From assembly GCA_052034585.1 (NCBI GenBank), contig JBPOIJ010000005.1:155228-219227 (forward strand): a DNA stretch of 64,000 nt, read 5' to 3'. A program made the position numbers and the translations under genes. This document shows positions 1 to 8,523 of the stretch, one piece after another. The stretch is from Xiheimicrobium sp052034585. Lineage in GTDB: Bacteria > Myxococcota > Myxococcia > Myxococcales > Myxococcaceae. The notes under the pieces were generated by a model, which saw nothing but the letters and a program-made list of their open reading frames with translations, was not told the DNA's origin and searched no databases. Within the stretch, counting starts at the first letter, position 1; every line of letters begins with the position of its first letter.

Positions 1-881
1 CGATCCCGCAGCTTCAGGAAGCTCGGGTTGGCATCTCGGTAGTTGAACTGGGCCTGCCCCTGCATGACGCCGAAGACGACGCCGCCGACCACTGCCAGGC
101 CGGCCGCGCTGAAGGCACCGATGCGCAACGCCCACTGCTTGCGCTCGTAGGCCTCGACGTAGTCGGGGCTCGGGAGCAACCGAATCGCCTCGTCGGCCAT
201 CTGATCGGGCGCGATGCGGATCTGCTTCTGCACCGCGGTGAAGCCCTCCTTCTCGATCCGGAGCACGTGCGGGCCGCCCGCGATAGCGAGGCGCTGCGTC
301 ATTGGCGTGGTCGCAAGTTGGGTGCCGTCGATCTTCACGATCGACCCGTCTTCGGAAGCGATCACCGCCAGGAACCCCTGCCGGCCCGCGAGCAAGGGCG
401 CGATGAGCCCCGCGACGCCCTCCTCGAGCTTCGCGACGAGCTCCGCCTCCGACGCTGCCTTGAGCTCCCGAGAGCTGACCCGCTTGCCGCCCTTCACCTC
501 GAGCATCACCAGGTCGAGGCTCACCGCCGTCGTCGCCTTCTTCGAGTCGACGAGCCGGCCGAGGCGGCCGTTCATCATGTAGTCGACGCCCAGCTGACTC
601 GCGATGTCGCTGCTGCAGCTGTCGTCGGAGCAGCCCAACAGCTGGCGCTGCCGCTCGAGCGACAGGAGGGCGCGCACTTGATCAGACGTCGTCACCTGGA
701 AGAGCCCGGTGCGATCGATCTCCGTCGCGACCGACCCGGCGAGCATCGCCGCGAGCGACTCGTTCCCAGCGCTCGTCTGGAAGTCGGGCACCGCGATGCG
801 CGGGTTGGGCTTCTCGGCTGGCGTCGGCGCGGGCGCCGGTGCTTGAGCCAACATCGCCGCGACGGTGAAGGTGATGAGCAT
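1..881 (-). CDS. PEGA-domain membrane protein, 3' end outside window
   Basis: The reading frame is open from an ATG at 881 to the window edge, giving 293 residues with no stop, so the C-terminus is missing. The N-terminus is a short signal-like stretch (LITFTVAAMLAQ) followed by a Pro/Ala linker. Residues about 25-160 contain an IAVPDFQ start and a GVDYMMNGRLGRL segment, like the TolB/CsgG-type fold that often precedes PEGA domains. Residues about 165-235 look like a PEGA domain (VKIDGTQLATTP, GPHVLRIEKEGF). A hydrophobic segment (IGAFSAAGLAVVGGVVFGVM) near residue 260 is a likely membrane anchor. Function is unknown; PEGA proteins are usually envelope-associated. Two further PEGA-type proteins lie at 5.7-8.5 kb. 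Confidence 0.75.
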   Translation of the reverse strand, partial: MLITFTVAAMLAQAPAPAPTPAEKPNPRIAVPDFQTSAGNESLAAMLAGSVATEIDRTGLFQVTTSDQVRALLSLERQRQLLGCSDDSCSSDIASQLGVDYMMNGRLGRLVDSKKATTAVSLDLVMLEVKGGKRVSSRELKAASEAELVAKLEEGVAGLIAPLLAGRQGFLAVIASEDGSIVKIDGTQLATTPMTQRLAIAGGPHVLRIEKEGFTAVQKQIRIAPDQMADEAIRLLPSPDYVEAYERKQWALRIGAFSAAGLAVVGGVVFGVMQGQAQFNYRDANPSFLKLRD

Positions 882-932
882 GGCGAACCCCCAGAAGTGC
901 GGGGAGCCTAGCGCAGCGCGCCTCGGCCAGAA

Positions 933-1751
933 TCACTTTCGGCGGCGCGCCGCGGGCAGCGTCAGCACGAAACAGGCGGCGAGCGCCAGCACGATGGCCG
1001 CGCCCGATGGAGCGTTCACCCGCGCCGACACCAGCACACCACCCGCCCCCGAGAGGGTCGCGATGCCGACCGACGCCCAGGTGAGCCCCGCGAGACTCCG
1101 GGAGACGTTCCGGCCAGCGGCCGCAGGCACCAGCAACATCGCCTCGACCATCAGCGCGCCCAGCACCTTCACCGAGGCGACGATCACCAACGTCAGCAGC
1201 ACCGCCAGCCCGTACTCCAGGGCGGCCGACGGCAGGCGGTGGGCGGCGGCGAGCCGGCCATCGAGCCCGTCGAGCACCCAGGCGTCGTGGAACCGCCAGA
1301 GCGCCGCCATCGTTCCGAGCAAGGCGACCCCGAGCACCGCGCAGTCCGTCCACGTCACCGTCAGCACCGAGCCGAACATCGCCGCCTCGAGTTGGTGAAC
1401 GTTGAAGCGCTTGGTGACCGCGACGAGCAGCACGACGCCCAAGCCCAGGGTGAAGGCGAGGAACACGCCCACCAACGTGTCGGTCGGCAACTTCGAGTGA
1501 CGCCGGAACGCGACGAGCGCGACGGCGCAGAGGAGCGAGAACCCCACCACGCTCGCCCATGGCGCGTCGACGGGCTCACCCAGCAGCACGCCGAGCGACA
1601 CCCCGGTGAGGACGGCCTGGCCGATGGCGGCCGAAAAGAAGGCGAGCCGCCGGGTGAAGACGATCGGCGAGAGCAACCCCAACGTCGGAGCGGCCAGCAA
1701 CGCCGCCACGAGCGCGCGCTGGACGAAGGCGAGGGAGAGCGTCTCGCTCAC
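933..1751 (-). CDS. ABC-3 family metal (Zn/Mn) transporter permease, ZnuB-like
   Basis: A 272-residue, very hydrophobic protein with about eight membrane segments. It resembles ZnuB/MntB permeases of the ABC-3 family: the N-terminal 'FFSAAIGQAVLTGVSLG' stretch and the C-terminal 'KVLGALMVEAMLLVPAAAG' stretch are typical positions of the coupling region. It would form the inner-membrane channel for zinc or manganese uptake. Its ATG overlaps the stop of the upstream ATPase gene by four bases (1748-1751), so the two are probably translationally coupled. Metal specificity cannot be read from the sequence. Confidence 0.88.
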   Translation of the reverse strand: MSETLSLAFVQRALVAALLAAPTLGLLSPIVFTRRLAFFSAAIGQAVLTGVSLGVLLGEPVDAPWASVVGFSLLCAVALVAFRRHSKLPTDTLVGVFLAFTLGLGVVLLVAVTKRFNVHQLEAAMFGSVLTVTWTDCAVLGVALLGTMAALWRFHDAWVLDGLDGRLAAAHRLPSAALEYGLAVLLTLVIVASVKVLGALMVEAMLLVPAAAGRNVSRSLAGLTWASVGIATLSGAGGVLVSARVNAPSGAAIVLALAACFVLTLPAARRRK

Positions 1752-2347
1752 GGCGCCACCAGCCGCGTCTGGGAGGTCGCCCTCTCCGTCACCGCTGCGT
1801 CGTCGTGCGAGACCCAGAGCACCGCTTGTCCGCGCGCCTTCGCGGCGGTGAGCTGCGTCGCCAGCAGCGCTCTGGCTCGCACATCGAGGCCGGCCTCGGG
1901 TTCGTCGAGCAAGAGCAGCGCGGGCTGGGCGGAGAAGGCCAAGGCGAGGAGCACGCGCCGGAGCGCACCACCTGACAGCGTCTCGAGCTGCTGATCGATG
2001 CTGGTCTCGGCCTCCATCACCTTCAGCGCGTCGACCGTCCGAGCGCGGAAGGCGGTGCTCAGCCCCAGCCAGCTCGGGCGCTGCCGTGTCGAGGCTCCGA
2101 AGAGCTCCAGCACGGTGAGCGGCGACGAGGTCGCCAGCTCGAGCCGCTGCGGCACCACCGCCACCGTCGGGCTCTTCAGCGCGAGCGCACCCTCGAACGG
2201 AACGAGGCCGAGCACGCAGTCGAGGAAGGTCGACTTGCCCGAGCCGTTGCCGCCGACGAGGGCATGCACCGTGCCTGGCTGCAGCTCGAGGCTCACCGGC
2301 GCCAGCCTGCCAGGCACTCGAACGTCCTTCGCCGAGAGCAGGCTCAT
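1748..2347 (-). CDS. Metal ABC transporter ATP-binding protein, ZnuC-like
   Basis: A 199-residue ABC ATPase. Walker A is GGNGSGKST at residues 32-40, the signature is LSGG at 124-127, Walker B is LLLLDEP at 144-150, and the switch histidine is in VSHDD near 181. It is shorter than typical ZnuC (about 250 residues) and appears to lack the C-terminal extension. The ATG at 2347 was chosen because it lies in a 4-base overlap with the stop of the binding-protein gene at 2344; upstream extension of this frame (to 3169) is only antisense-like Arg/Ala-rich sequence. It powers the permease encoded immediately downstream. Confidence 0.9.
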   Translation of the reverse strand: MSLLSAKDVRVPGRLAPVSLELQPGTVHALVGGNGSGKSTFLDCVLGLVPFEGALALKSPTVAVVPQRLELATSSPLTVLELFGASTRQRPSWLGLSTAFRARTVDALKVMEAETSIDQQLETLSGGALRRVLLALAFSAQPALLLLDEPEAGLDVRARALLATQLTAAKARGQAVLWVSHDDAAVTERATSQTRLVAP

Positions 2348-3183
2348 CGCAGCGCCTCCATCGTGCCGACGATGGCCTCGAGGTTCGTCCTCATCTCCTG
2401 CTCGAAGCGCTCCGGGGTGAACTCGCCCGTCGCGATGTGGCTCACCACCACCACCGTCGCGCCCGCGTCTTCCAGCGTCTTCGCCATCGCCGCCGGAAAC
2501 GACTCCTCGGAGAAGACGACGCGAGCGTTGCGGCGCTGGAGGAGCCGGACGATCTGCGCGAGCTCGCTCGCCGAGGGCAGCAGGCCGTGCGAGGGCTCCA
2601 CCACCGCAGCGAGCTCGAGCCCCAGCTCCTGCAGGAGATACGAATAGCCGTCGTGCACGGTGACGACGCGGCGCTCCTTCACCTTCGAGAGGCGCCTCAC
2701 CGCGTCGGCGCGCATCGACCGCAGCCGCTTCGAATAGGCCGCCGCGTTCGCCTCGAGGGTCGGCCGCCACTCCGGGCGCAGCACCGCCAACGCCCGCGCG
2801 AGCCTGGTGCACTGGATGAGGGCGTTCCCGAGCGAGAGGAACGTGTGCGAGTTGGGCGCGGAGCCCTCGAGCGTGAAGAGGAGCGGCGTGCCCTCGTTGA
2901 GCTTCACCCGCACCAGCCGCTCGTTCCCCGAGGCGCGCACCATCTCGTCGAGGAAGGCGTCGTGGCCGAGCGCGTTCTCCACCAGCACGTCCACCGCTCC
3001 CAGCTTGGCGACGTCTTCGGGCCGGGGCTGGTAGCTGCCGATGTCGACGTCTCCCGGCACGATGGGCACCACCTCGACCGGCAGGCCCTTCGTCACGTTC
3101 CAGGTCCACGACGCGTAGGGGTGAAGGGTGACCCCCACCTTGAGCGGCGCCGCCGCCAGCACCAGCCACAGCGCCGCCGTCAC
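2344..3183 (-). CDS. Metal ABC transporter substrate-binding protein, ZnuA-like
   Basis: A 279-residue secreted protein of the cluster A-I (ZnuA/TroA) family. It begins with a signal-like VTAALWLVLAAAPL segment and then TLHPYASW, placing the first ligand histidine near residue 21. Further candidate ligands are in PNSHTF and EPSHGLLPS, and the C-terminal lobe has SEESFPAAMAKTLEDAGA and VVVSH. There is no His-rich loop. The GTG at 3183 is preferred because it overlaps the stop of the upstream lactamase-fold gene (GTGA at 3180-3183); the longer upstream frame is Arg/Pro-rich and not protein-like. It would capture zinc or manganese in the periplasm. Confidence 0.88.
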   Translation of the reverse strand: MTAALWLVLAAAPLKVGVTLHPYASWTWNVTKGLPVEVVPIVPGDVDIGSYQPRPEDVAKLGAVDVLVENALGHDAFLDEMVRASGNERLVRVKLNEGTPLLFTLEGSAPNSHTFLSLGNALIQCTRLARALAVLRPEWRPTLEANAAAYSKRLRSMRADAVRRLSKVKERRVVTVHDGYSYLLQELGLELAAVVEPSHGLLPSASELAQIVRLLQRRNARVVFSEESFPAAMAKTLEDAGATVVVVSHIATGEFTPERFEQEMRTNLEAIVGTMEALR

Positions 3184-4091
3184 CTCGAGGCTCCGCAGCG
3201 CGGCAGCTGCTCGAGGGCGCCGGCGTCGTGCGCGGGGATGATCAGCAGCTCGGGGCGCGCTTCGTGGAGCGCGTGAAGGAGCCCCAGCGCCGCTCCCGTC
3301 TGCTCGAGGTCGGAGTCGAAGGGCGTGACCGGGTTCTTGTGCACCGGCGCCTCGATGCCTCGCCACGTCCACGAGGTGTCGCCAGTGAAGAGCGCGGTGC
3401 GCCCATCGGAGAGGCTGACGAAGAAGGCCGTGCTCCCAGGCGTGTGGCCCGGCAGCGGCACCGCGACGATGGAACCGTCTCCGAACACGTCGAACGAGGC
3501 CGCGAACCCGTCACGCGGAGCCCCGGTGAACTCGTACTGCGCCAGCCGCTCCCGTGCGCGGAAGAGGTGGTGCGGCATCACCCCTTCGTCGAGGAAGCGC
3601 GAGCGCCCACGCGCCCACTCGAGCTCGGGCTTGGCGAGCAGCACCCGCGCGTTCGGGACGTCTCCCAGGGCGCCGACGTGATCCCAATGCACGTGGGTCG
3701 CGAGCGCGAGCTGCACCTCGAGTGGATCGATCGATGCCCGCTGCATCACCTCGACCATCGGCGTCTTGTCGCGAACGGGTCCCATCAGCACCGCGAACAG
3801 CTTCGGCGCGCGGGCCAGATCGTTCGCCACGCCTCTCCCGAAGGCCGGGTCGATGACGATCAGCCCCGCGCTCGGGTGCTTCACCACGATGGTGGCGATG
3901 CCGAACTCCCACGGCTCGAGCGAGAGCTCGGCGGTGCCCTCGTAGCGCCGCCGCTGGAGGCGCTCCTGCATCAGCACGCAGACCTCGACGCCTCGGCCGC
4001 GTGCACCGGAAGCCCCGAGCGCCTTCACCTCCACGTTCTGGATCGGCCCGGCACAGCTCAGGAAGGCGAGCGCTGCCCATCTCAGTTGCAC
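3180..4091 (-). CDS. Metallo-beta-lactamase fold lipoprotein
   Basis: A 303-residue protein with an N-terminal signal and a plausible lipobox (AFLSC, Cys13). The metallo-beta-lactamase core is clear: THVHWDHVG (HxHxDH) near residue 130, PLPGHTPGS, FTGDTSW and a final PAHD. This is the glyoxalase II/lactonase-like branch, so a hydrolase acting on an ester, thioester or lactone is likely, with two bound metal ions. It is the first gene of a four-gene run with a zinc-type importer, joined by a 4-base overlap (3180-3183). A link between a zinc-dependent surface hydrolase and metal uptake is an inference. The ATG at 4091 lies 10 bases inside the end of the next upstream gene. Confidence 0.85.
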   Translation of the reverse strand: MQLRWAALAFLSCAGPIQNVEVKALGASGARGRGVEVCVLMQERLQRRRYEGTAELSLEPWEFGIATIVVKHPSAGLIVIDPAFGRGVANDLARAPKLFAVLMGPVRDKTPMVEVMQRASIDPLEVQLALATHVHWDHVGALGDVPNARVLLAKPELEWARGRSRFLDEGVMPHHLFRARERLAQYEFTGAPRDGFAASFDVFGDGSIVAVPLPGHTPGSTAFFVSLSDGRTALFTGDTSWTWRGIEAPVHKNPVTPFDSDLEQTGAALGLLHALHEARPELLIIPAHDAGALEQLPRCGASR

Positions 4092-5566
4092 GCCGCCGCC
4101 TTCTTTCCTTCTGCGAGGCGATCCCGCCGGCAGCCGAGAACGTACAGGGCCGAGAGCACGAACTCGTCTTCGGTCGAGGGATGCGAGGCGGAGCGCTCGG
4201 CCAGCTCCGGTGGGAGCGCGTTGGCGAGGGCATCACGCGCGGCTCCGTCACCCATCATCGCGAGGAACACCTGGCCCGTTCGGGCGTTGGCGCCGTCGAT
4301 CTTCTTGAGCCGGGGGATCAGCTGAGGACCGAGCGGCTGAGATTGCATCAGGGCCTTGGCGACGAAGGCGCGGCGCTCCCAGCCGGCGTTCGTCCGAGGT
4401 TGGGCGAGCGCGAGGTCGATGAGGGTGTTGGCCTGCTCAAGCGTGAGCACTCGGCTGGTGAAGGAGATCCGCTCCAGCAGCTCGTGCTCGTACGTCTTCC
4501 TCTTCGCGAGCCCGGTGAAGAGGAAGTCCGTGTTCTGGGCGCTGGTGTTCGAGACGACCAGGAGCCCGCGTGGCTCGTCGAGCGCCTCGAGCCAGGCCTC
4601 GACGGTCAGCTTTTCGCCGAGCGTCATCAACGCGAGGGCCGCGCCGTCCTTCGGGCACTTCTCGGCCGCGGCACGAATCGCGGTGGAGGCGGCCGGCTTC
4701 TTCTCGGGCAGCGGGCCGGGATCGAGCCTGATGAGCTCCATCTGAGAGTTCGCCTTGCAGAGCGCTTCGGCGAGCAGGGTGCCGGCGTTGGCCGCGAGGT
4801 CGTCGGGCAGTCGATCGCACCCGAGCGCGGTCTTGGCGGTCGCAGGGCCTGCTCCGTTCATCGCTGCGCGAACGACCTTCATGCCCCGCTCGGCGTCGAG
4901 CGCGTTGCACGTCTTCTGGAGCACCGCCGCCTTCGTCTCGTCGGCTTCCTCCGGCTTGCCGACCAGCTCGATCACCATCGCGTCGCCTTCCCCTCCGAGC
5001 CCGCCGAACGCCTCGGACAGGAGCTTGCCGCGCCGCTCGCCCTTCGCGTGCTCGAGCGCCGTTCGAAATTGGCCGACGAGATCGACCTGCGAGGCGATGG
5101 TCGTGTCGGCGCGTTCTTCTCCTCCATCCGCGAGGGTCTTCACCTTCGCCCGCTCGACGATGGCGCGTTGACCGAGCTCGGGCAGGTCGAGCTGGGCGAG
5201 CTCACGCCAGCCGTCCGCGTTCTTCACGCGCGCCGACAACAGATCGCCGTCGGTCGAGTACAGCCCGTGAAAGGTCACCTCGCCGTGATCGGTGACGGTC
5301 ACCTCGTCGTACTTCTCGGGGAAGGCGAGCTGGTACGCGATGATCGGCAGGAGAATGAGGCAGGCTGCCGAGTGCCCGCAGCCGCCCCCACCCCCGCTGA
5401 CGTCCTTGCGCTGCCGAACGACCTCGACGACCACCTCGGGCGGCTTGGCGAGCTTCTTCACGTCCGCGAGCTTGGCCGGCACGTCGACGTACGACTTCTG
5501 TTCCGGGCTGCACTTGAAGCACGTCGAGAGAGAAGCGGCCATCACCACCACGAGGAGCCGACGCAT
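4082..5566 (-). CDS. Large hypothetical lipoprotein
   Basis: A 494-residue protein with a signal peptide and possible lipobox (SLSTC, Cys16). Around residues 57-82 there is a Gly-rich patch followed by a hydrophobic stretch (ACLILLPIIAYQLAF), which may be a second membrane-associated segment. The rest is an alpha-helical, Ala/Leu/Glu-rich region without recognised motifs. The gene starts 127 bp from the divergent kinase at 5694 and its 3' end overlaps the lactamase-fold gene by 10 bp, so it may head that operon. A TAGACG element sits six bases before its ATG. No function is assigned. Confidence 0.8.
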   Translation of the reverse strand: MRRLLVVVMAASLSTCFKCSPEQKSYVDVPAKLADVKKLAKPPEVVVEVVRQRKDVSGGGGGCGHSAACLILLPIIAYQLAFPEKYDEVTVTDHGEVTFHGLYSTDGDLLSARVKNADGWRELAQLDLPELGQRAIVERAKVKTLADGGEERADTTIASQVDLVGQFRTALEHAKGERRGKLLSEAFGGLGGEGDAMVIELVGKPEEADETKAAVLQKTCNALDAERGMKVVRAAMNGAGPATAKTALGCDRLPDDLAANAGTLLAEALCKANSQMELIRLDPGPLPEKKPAASTAIRAAAEKCPKDGAALALMTLGEKLTVEAWLEALDEPRGLLVVSNTSAQNTDFLFTGLAKRKTYEHELLERISFTSRVLTLEQANTLIDLALAQPRTNAGWERRAFVAKALMQSQPLGPQLIPRLKKIDGANARTGQVFLAMMGDGAARDALANALPPELAERSASHPSTEDEFVLSALYVLGCRRDRLAEGKKAAACN

Positions 5567-5572
5567 TTCGCT

Positions 5573-5578
5573 CGTCTA
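5573..5578 (-). promoter_or_regulatory. Candidate -10 element for leaderless start of the 5566 gene
   Basis: On the minus strand TAGACG ends six bases before the ATG at 5566. The spacing would put the transcription start at or next to the start codon, and no Shine-Dalgarno is visible. This is a motif reading only. Confidence 0.3.
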
Positions 5579-5680
5579 GACGGAGGGTGCGCACGAGTCG
5601 ATGGCGCCGTCGTGTCAGACGATCGTCACCACTGTGGGAGAGCCACCTGATCCGCTGAGAGACAGACGGCCACCTTGGGC

Positions 5681-5686
5681 TACACT
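5681..5686 (+). promoter_or_regulatory. Candidate -10 element (TACACT) for leaderless kinase start
   Basis: TACACT is followed by exactly seven bases and then the GTG at 5694. The same spacing recurs at 7344 and 32278. There is no obvious Shine-Dalgarno and no convincing -35 box. The arrangement suggests a leaderless mRNA. Confidence 0.4.
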
Positions 5687-5693
5687 TCGAGGC

Positions 5694-7298
5694 GTGACAG
5701 TGCTCGAGCCCGGCACCACGTTCGCCGGCAAGTATCTGATCGACGGCGTGCTCGGGAAGGGCGGCATGGGAGCCGTGTACGCGGCCACCAACCAGGCCAT
5801 CGGCCGGCGGGTCGCGATCAAGGTGCTGGTGGCCGACCTCGCCGAGCGCGACGACATCAAGAAGCGCTTCGCCCTCGAAGCCCGGGCGGCGGCCGTCATC
5901 AACCACCCCGGCATCGTCGACGTGCTCGACATGGGCGAGACGGGTGACGGCGAGCCCTTCATCGTCATGGAGCACCTCGAGGGCGCGACCCTCAAGGCCG
6001 TCTTCAAGAAGCGGGGCATCTTCACGCCGGCCGAGGCGGTGGGCGTCATCGCGCCGCTCCTCGACGCGCTCGCCGCTGCGCACCAGGCGTCGGTGATTCA
6101 TCGCGACATCAAGCCGGCGAACGTCTTCCTCTGCACCAAGCCCCAGCGGCTGGTGAAGCTGCTCGACTTCGGCATCTCGCGCTTCGGCCACAGCACCGGG
6201 CTCACCAGCGCGGGGTCGGCCGTCGGCACGCCCAAGTACATGTCGCCCGAGCAGGTGTTGGGCGAAGAGCTGGGCCCGGGCGCCGATCTCTACTCGGTGG
6301 GCGCGGTGCTCTACGAGCTGCTCGGCGGGCGCGCGCCCTACGACGCCGACAGCGACATCGCCACCCTCGCCAAGCTGCTCAAGGAACACCACGAGCCGCT
6401 CAAGCAGGTGCGTCCCGAGCTGCCGGCGCGGCTGTGTTCCTTCGTCGACTCCTTGCTGATCAAGGAAGCTGACCGCCGCCCGTCCGACGCACGCAAGGTG
6501 AAGGAGCAGCTGATCGCGCTCCAGCCGCCCGGCGAGCTGACCGAGCTGTTCGAGCTCGCCACCGACAGCGCCCGCGCGAACTCGACCGGCACGCCGCGGC
6601 CACCCTCCGGTCCCGCCCGCTTGCCCGCCACCACGCCGGGGCGCCGCCAGTCTCTCACCAAGATGCCCGCGCTCGACGCCGAGGTCCCGGTCGCCAGACC
6701 CTCGGTGGGGAACCGCAAGAACCCCAGGACGCCTCGGCCCGCGCCGCCCATTCACAAGGACACGGCGACCTCGCTCGAGCCCGTCGAGAAGAGGTCACGC
6801 ACCGGGCTGCTCCTCGCCGCCCTCGCCGTGAGCGGGCTCGTGGTGGGCGCCGGGCTCTTCTTTCTGCTCAAGGACGACGCGCCTGCGCAGCCCGTCGTCG
6901 TCTCGCCCCAGCTGGTGAAGCCGGCCGTACCGCCGCAGGTGCCCACCGCGAAGCCCGAGCCCGTTCTCCCCGCCTCGGTGGTGGTGACGCTCAAGGCCGA
7001 CCCCGCCTCGACGCGCTTCGAGGTCGACGGCGAGAAGCTCGACGGCAACCCGCTCACCCTCACCCGCGCCAAGGACACCGGCGTCTCCGTGGTGGCGACC
7101 GCGCAGGGCTACGAGCCACGCTCGCTGCGGGTCACCTTCGACCAGAGCCGCGACGAGGTGGTGACGCTCACCCGGCTCGTCGCCGTCGCGCCCCCCGCTG
7201 GCGACCCCAAGCCGGTGAAGGGCACCGCGCCGACGAAGCACTCCGGCAAGGGCGACAAGAAGAAGCTCACCGTCGACGAGACCAACCCCTACGAGTGA
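5694..7298 (+). CDS. Serine/threonine protein kinase with C-terminal PEGA-like domain
   Basis: A 534-residue Hanks-type kinase. The kinase domain spans about residues 13-280: the glycine loop is GKGGMGAVY, the ATP-binding lysine is K43 (AIKVL), the catalytic loop is HRDIKPAN at 136-143, DFG is at 158-160 and the activation segment ends GTPKYMSPEQ. A Pro/Arg/Thr-rich linker leads to a membrane segment (LLLAALAVSGLVVGAGLFFLL, about 370-391). The extracytoplasmic tail has a PEGA-like domain (FEVDGEKLDGNPL, GYEPRSLRV). The GTG at 5694 is chosen over the longer frame from 5601 because homologous kinases start just before the glycine loop and a -10-like TACACT lies seven bases upstream. Substrates are unknown. 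Confidence 0.9.
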   Translation: MTVLEPGTTFAGKYLIDGVLGKGGMGAVYAATNQAIGRRVAIKVLVADLAERDDIKKRFALEARAAAVINHPGIVDVLDMGETGDGEPFIVMEHLEGATLKAVFKKRGIFTPAEAVGVIAPLLDALAAAHQASVIHRDIKPANVFLCTKPQRLVKLLDFGISRFGHSTGLTSAGSAVGTPKYMSPEQVLGEELGPGADLYSVGAVLYELLGGRAPYDADSDIATLAKLLKEHHEPLKQVRPELPARLCSFVDSLLIKEADRRPSDARKVKEQLIALQPPGELTELFELATDSARANSTGTPRPPSGPARLPATTPGRRQSLTKMPALDAEVPVARPSVGNRKNPRTPRPAPPIHKDTATSLEPVEKRSRTGLLLAALAVSGLVVGAGLFFLLKDDAPAQPVVVSPQLVKPAVPPQVPTAKPEPVLPASVVVTLKADPASTRFEVDGEKLDGNPLTLTRAKDTGVSVVATAQGYEPRSLRVTFDQSRDEVVTLTRLVAVAPPAGDPKPVKGTAPTKHSGKGDKKKLTVDETNPYE

Positions 7299-7343
7299 GT
7301 CGCGCCGGCCCGGTTCTCTCCTCGGCGCACCCGTCAGTTGCGC

Positions 7344-7349
7344 TACAGT
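7344..7349 (+). promoter_or_regulatory. Candidate -10 element (TACAGT) for leaderless start
   Basis: TACAGT is followed by seven bases and the GTG at 7357, the same geometry as in front of the kinase at 5694. It lies in the 58-bp gap after the kinase gene, so the downstream gene probably has its own promoter. Confidence 0.4.
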
Positions 7350-7356
7350 CTCGCCC

Positions 7357-8523
7357 GTGCGGTTCGCCCTCGTCCTGTTCACGCTGTTGCTGGTGAGCCC
7401 GCCCACGCTCGCCGAGACGGCTGCGCAAGCCGCGAAGAAGGAAGCCGCGGCGAAGAAGGCGGAGGCCGCCGATCACTACAAGAAGGGCGTCGGGCTCTTC
7501 AAGGAAGGTGACTTCGGCGCAGCGTTGGCCGAGTTCCGCGCGGCCTACCAGGCCGTTCCTTCCTTCGAGGTGCTCTACAACATCGGCCTCACCGAGCGCC
7601 GGCTCTTCAAGTACGGCCAGGCGGTGCGCACCCTGAATCGGTACCTCGAGGAGGGCGGGAAGAAGGTGCCCGCCGACCGACGGGAGAGCGTCTCGAGCGA
7701 GCTGTCTCAGATTCGCACCCTCACCTCGAAGGTGACGGTGAAGGTGGAGGGCGCTCCAGCGACCGTCTTCGTCGACGGCGAGGAGGTGGGCAAGTCGCCG
7801 CTCGCCGAGCCGATCCTCCTCGGGCCGGGCAAGCACGTCATTCGAGGCGTTCGTGAGGGCGACCCCGACAGCGAGCAGGCGTTCGAGCTCGCGTCCGGTG
7901 GCGCGCTCGAGGTCGTCTTGAGCTTCAAGCCGAAGGCGCCCCAGGGCCCGGTCGAAATCTCCATCGAGACCGACCCGAAAGACGCGGTGCTGATGCTCGA
8001 CGGGAAGCTGGCTGGCCTGTCGCCGACGAAGGTGGAGCTGCCGCCGGGCACCCACGAGCTCATCGTCGAGCTCGACGGCTACCAGTCGACGCGCACCGAC
8101 GTGGTGGTGGAGCCTGGAAAGCCGCGCACGGTGAAGCTCAAGCTCGTCGCCGGAGGCACGAGCGCAGGCGCTGGCGGGCGCGGGAAGTTCCCCGTCGTCG
8201 GGGTGGTGCTCTTCGGCGTCGGGGTGGTGGCGGCCGGGTTCGCGGTCTTGTTCGCGGTGCAGTCGTCGAACGCCTCGAAGCAGGTCTCGGAGTTCTACCG
8301 CCTCGGCGGCCCATGGGACTCGATGCGGGCAGGCGTCGAAGCTGCTGGGCTGCGCGATCAGACCCTCTCCGCGGCGCTCATCGCCACCTCGGCGGCCGCC
8401 ATCGTCGGAGGCGTCATCGCCACCCTCGTGAGCGTCACCAGCTCGAGCGACGAGAGCGAGAGTCGCTTTTTCCTCACCCCAACCTCGAACGGAGCGATGG
8501 CCACATGGTCGACCCGGTTCTGA
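7357..8523 (+). CDS. TPR and double-PEGA domain membrane protein
   Basis: A 388-residue exported protein. A signal peptide (LVLFTLLLVSPPTLA) is followed by a Lys/Ala-rich helix and TPR-like repeats (ADHYKKGVGLFKEGDFGAAL, FEVLYNIGLTERR) over residues 30-120. Two PEGA domains follow: one around 125-195 (VFVDGEEVGKSPLAE, GPGKHVIRGV) and one around 200-265 (LMLDGKLAGLSPT, PGTHELIVELDGY). Two C-terminal hydrophobic segments (VVGVVLFGVGVVAAGFAVLFAV near 275-300 and a second near 345-365) suggest anchoring in a membrane. It follows the PEGA kinase and may act in the same envelope-sensing process, which is an inference from position. Confidence 0.82.
   Translation: MRFALVLFTLLLVSPPTLAETAAQAAKKEAAAKKAEAADHYKKGVGLFKEGDFGAALAEFRAAYQAVPSFEVLYNIGLTERRLFKYGQAVRTLNRYLEEGGKKVPADRRESVSSELSQIRTLTSKVTVKVEGAPATVFVDGEEVGKSPLAEPILLGPGKHVIRGVREGDPDSEQAFELASGGALEVVLSFKPKAPQGPVEISIETDPKDAVLMLDGKLAGLSPTKVELPPGTHELIVELDGYQSTRTDVVVEPGKPRTVKLKLVAGGTSAGAGGRGKFPVVGVVLFGVGVVAAGFAVLFAVQSSNASKQVSEFYRLGGPWDSMRAGVEAAGLRDQTLSAALIATSAAAIVGGVIATLVSVTSSSDESESRFFLTPTSNGAMATWSTRF

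Noticed and set aside
4001..5650. Long plus-strand open frame over the 4082-5566 gene
   Set aside because: It is antisense with Arg/Glu/Gly-rich composition, a normal by-product of very high GC. The minus-strand frame has the signal peptide and a proper start.
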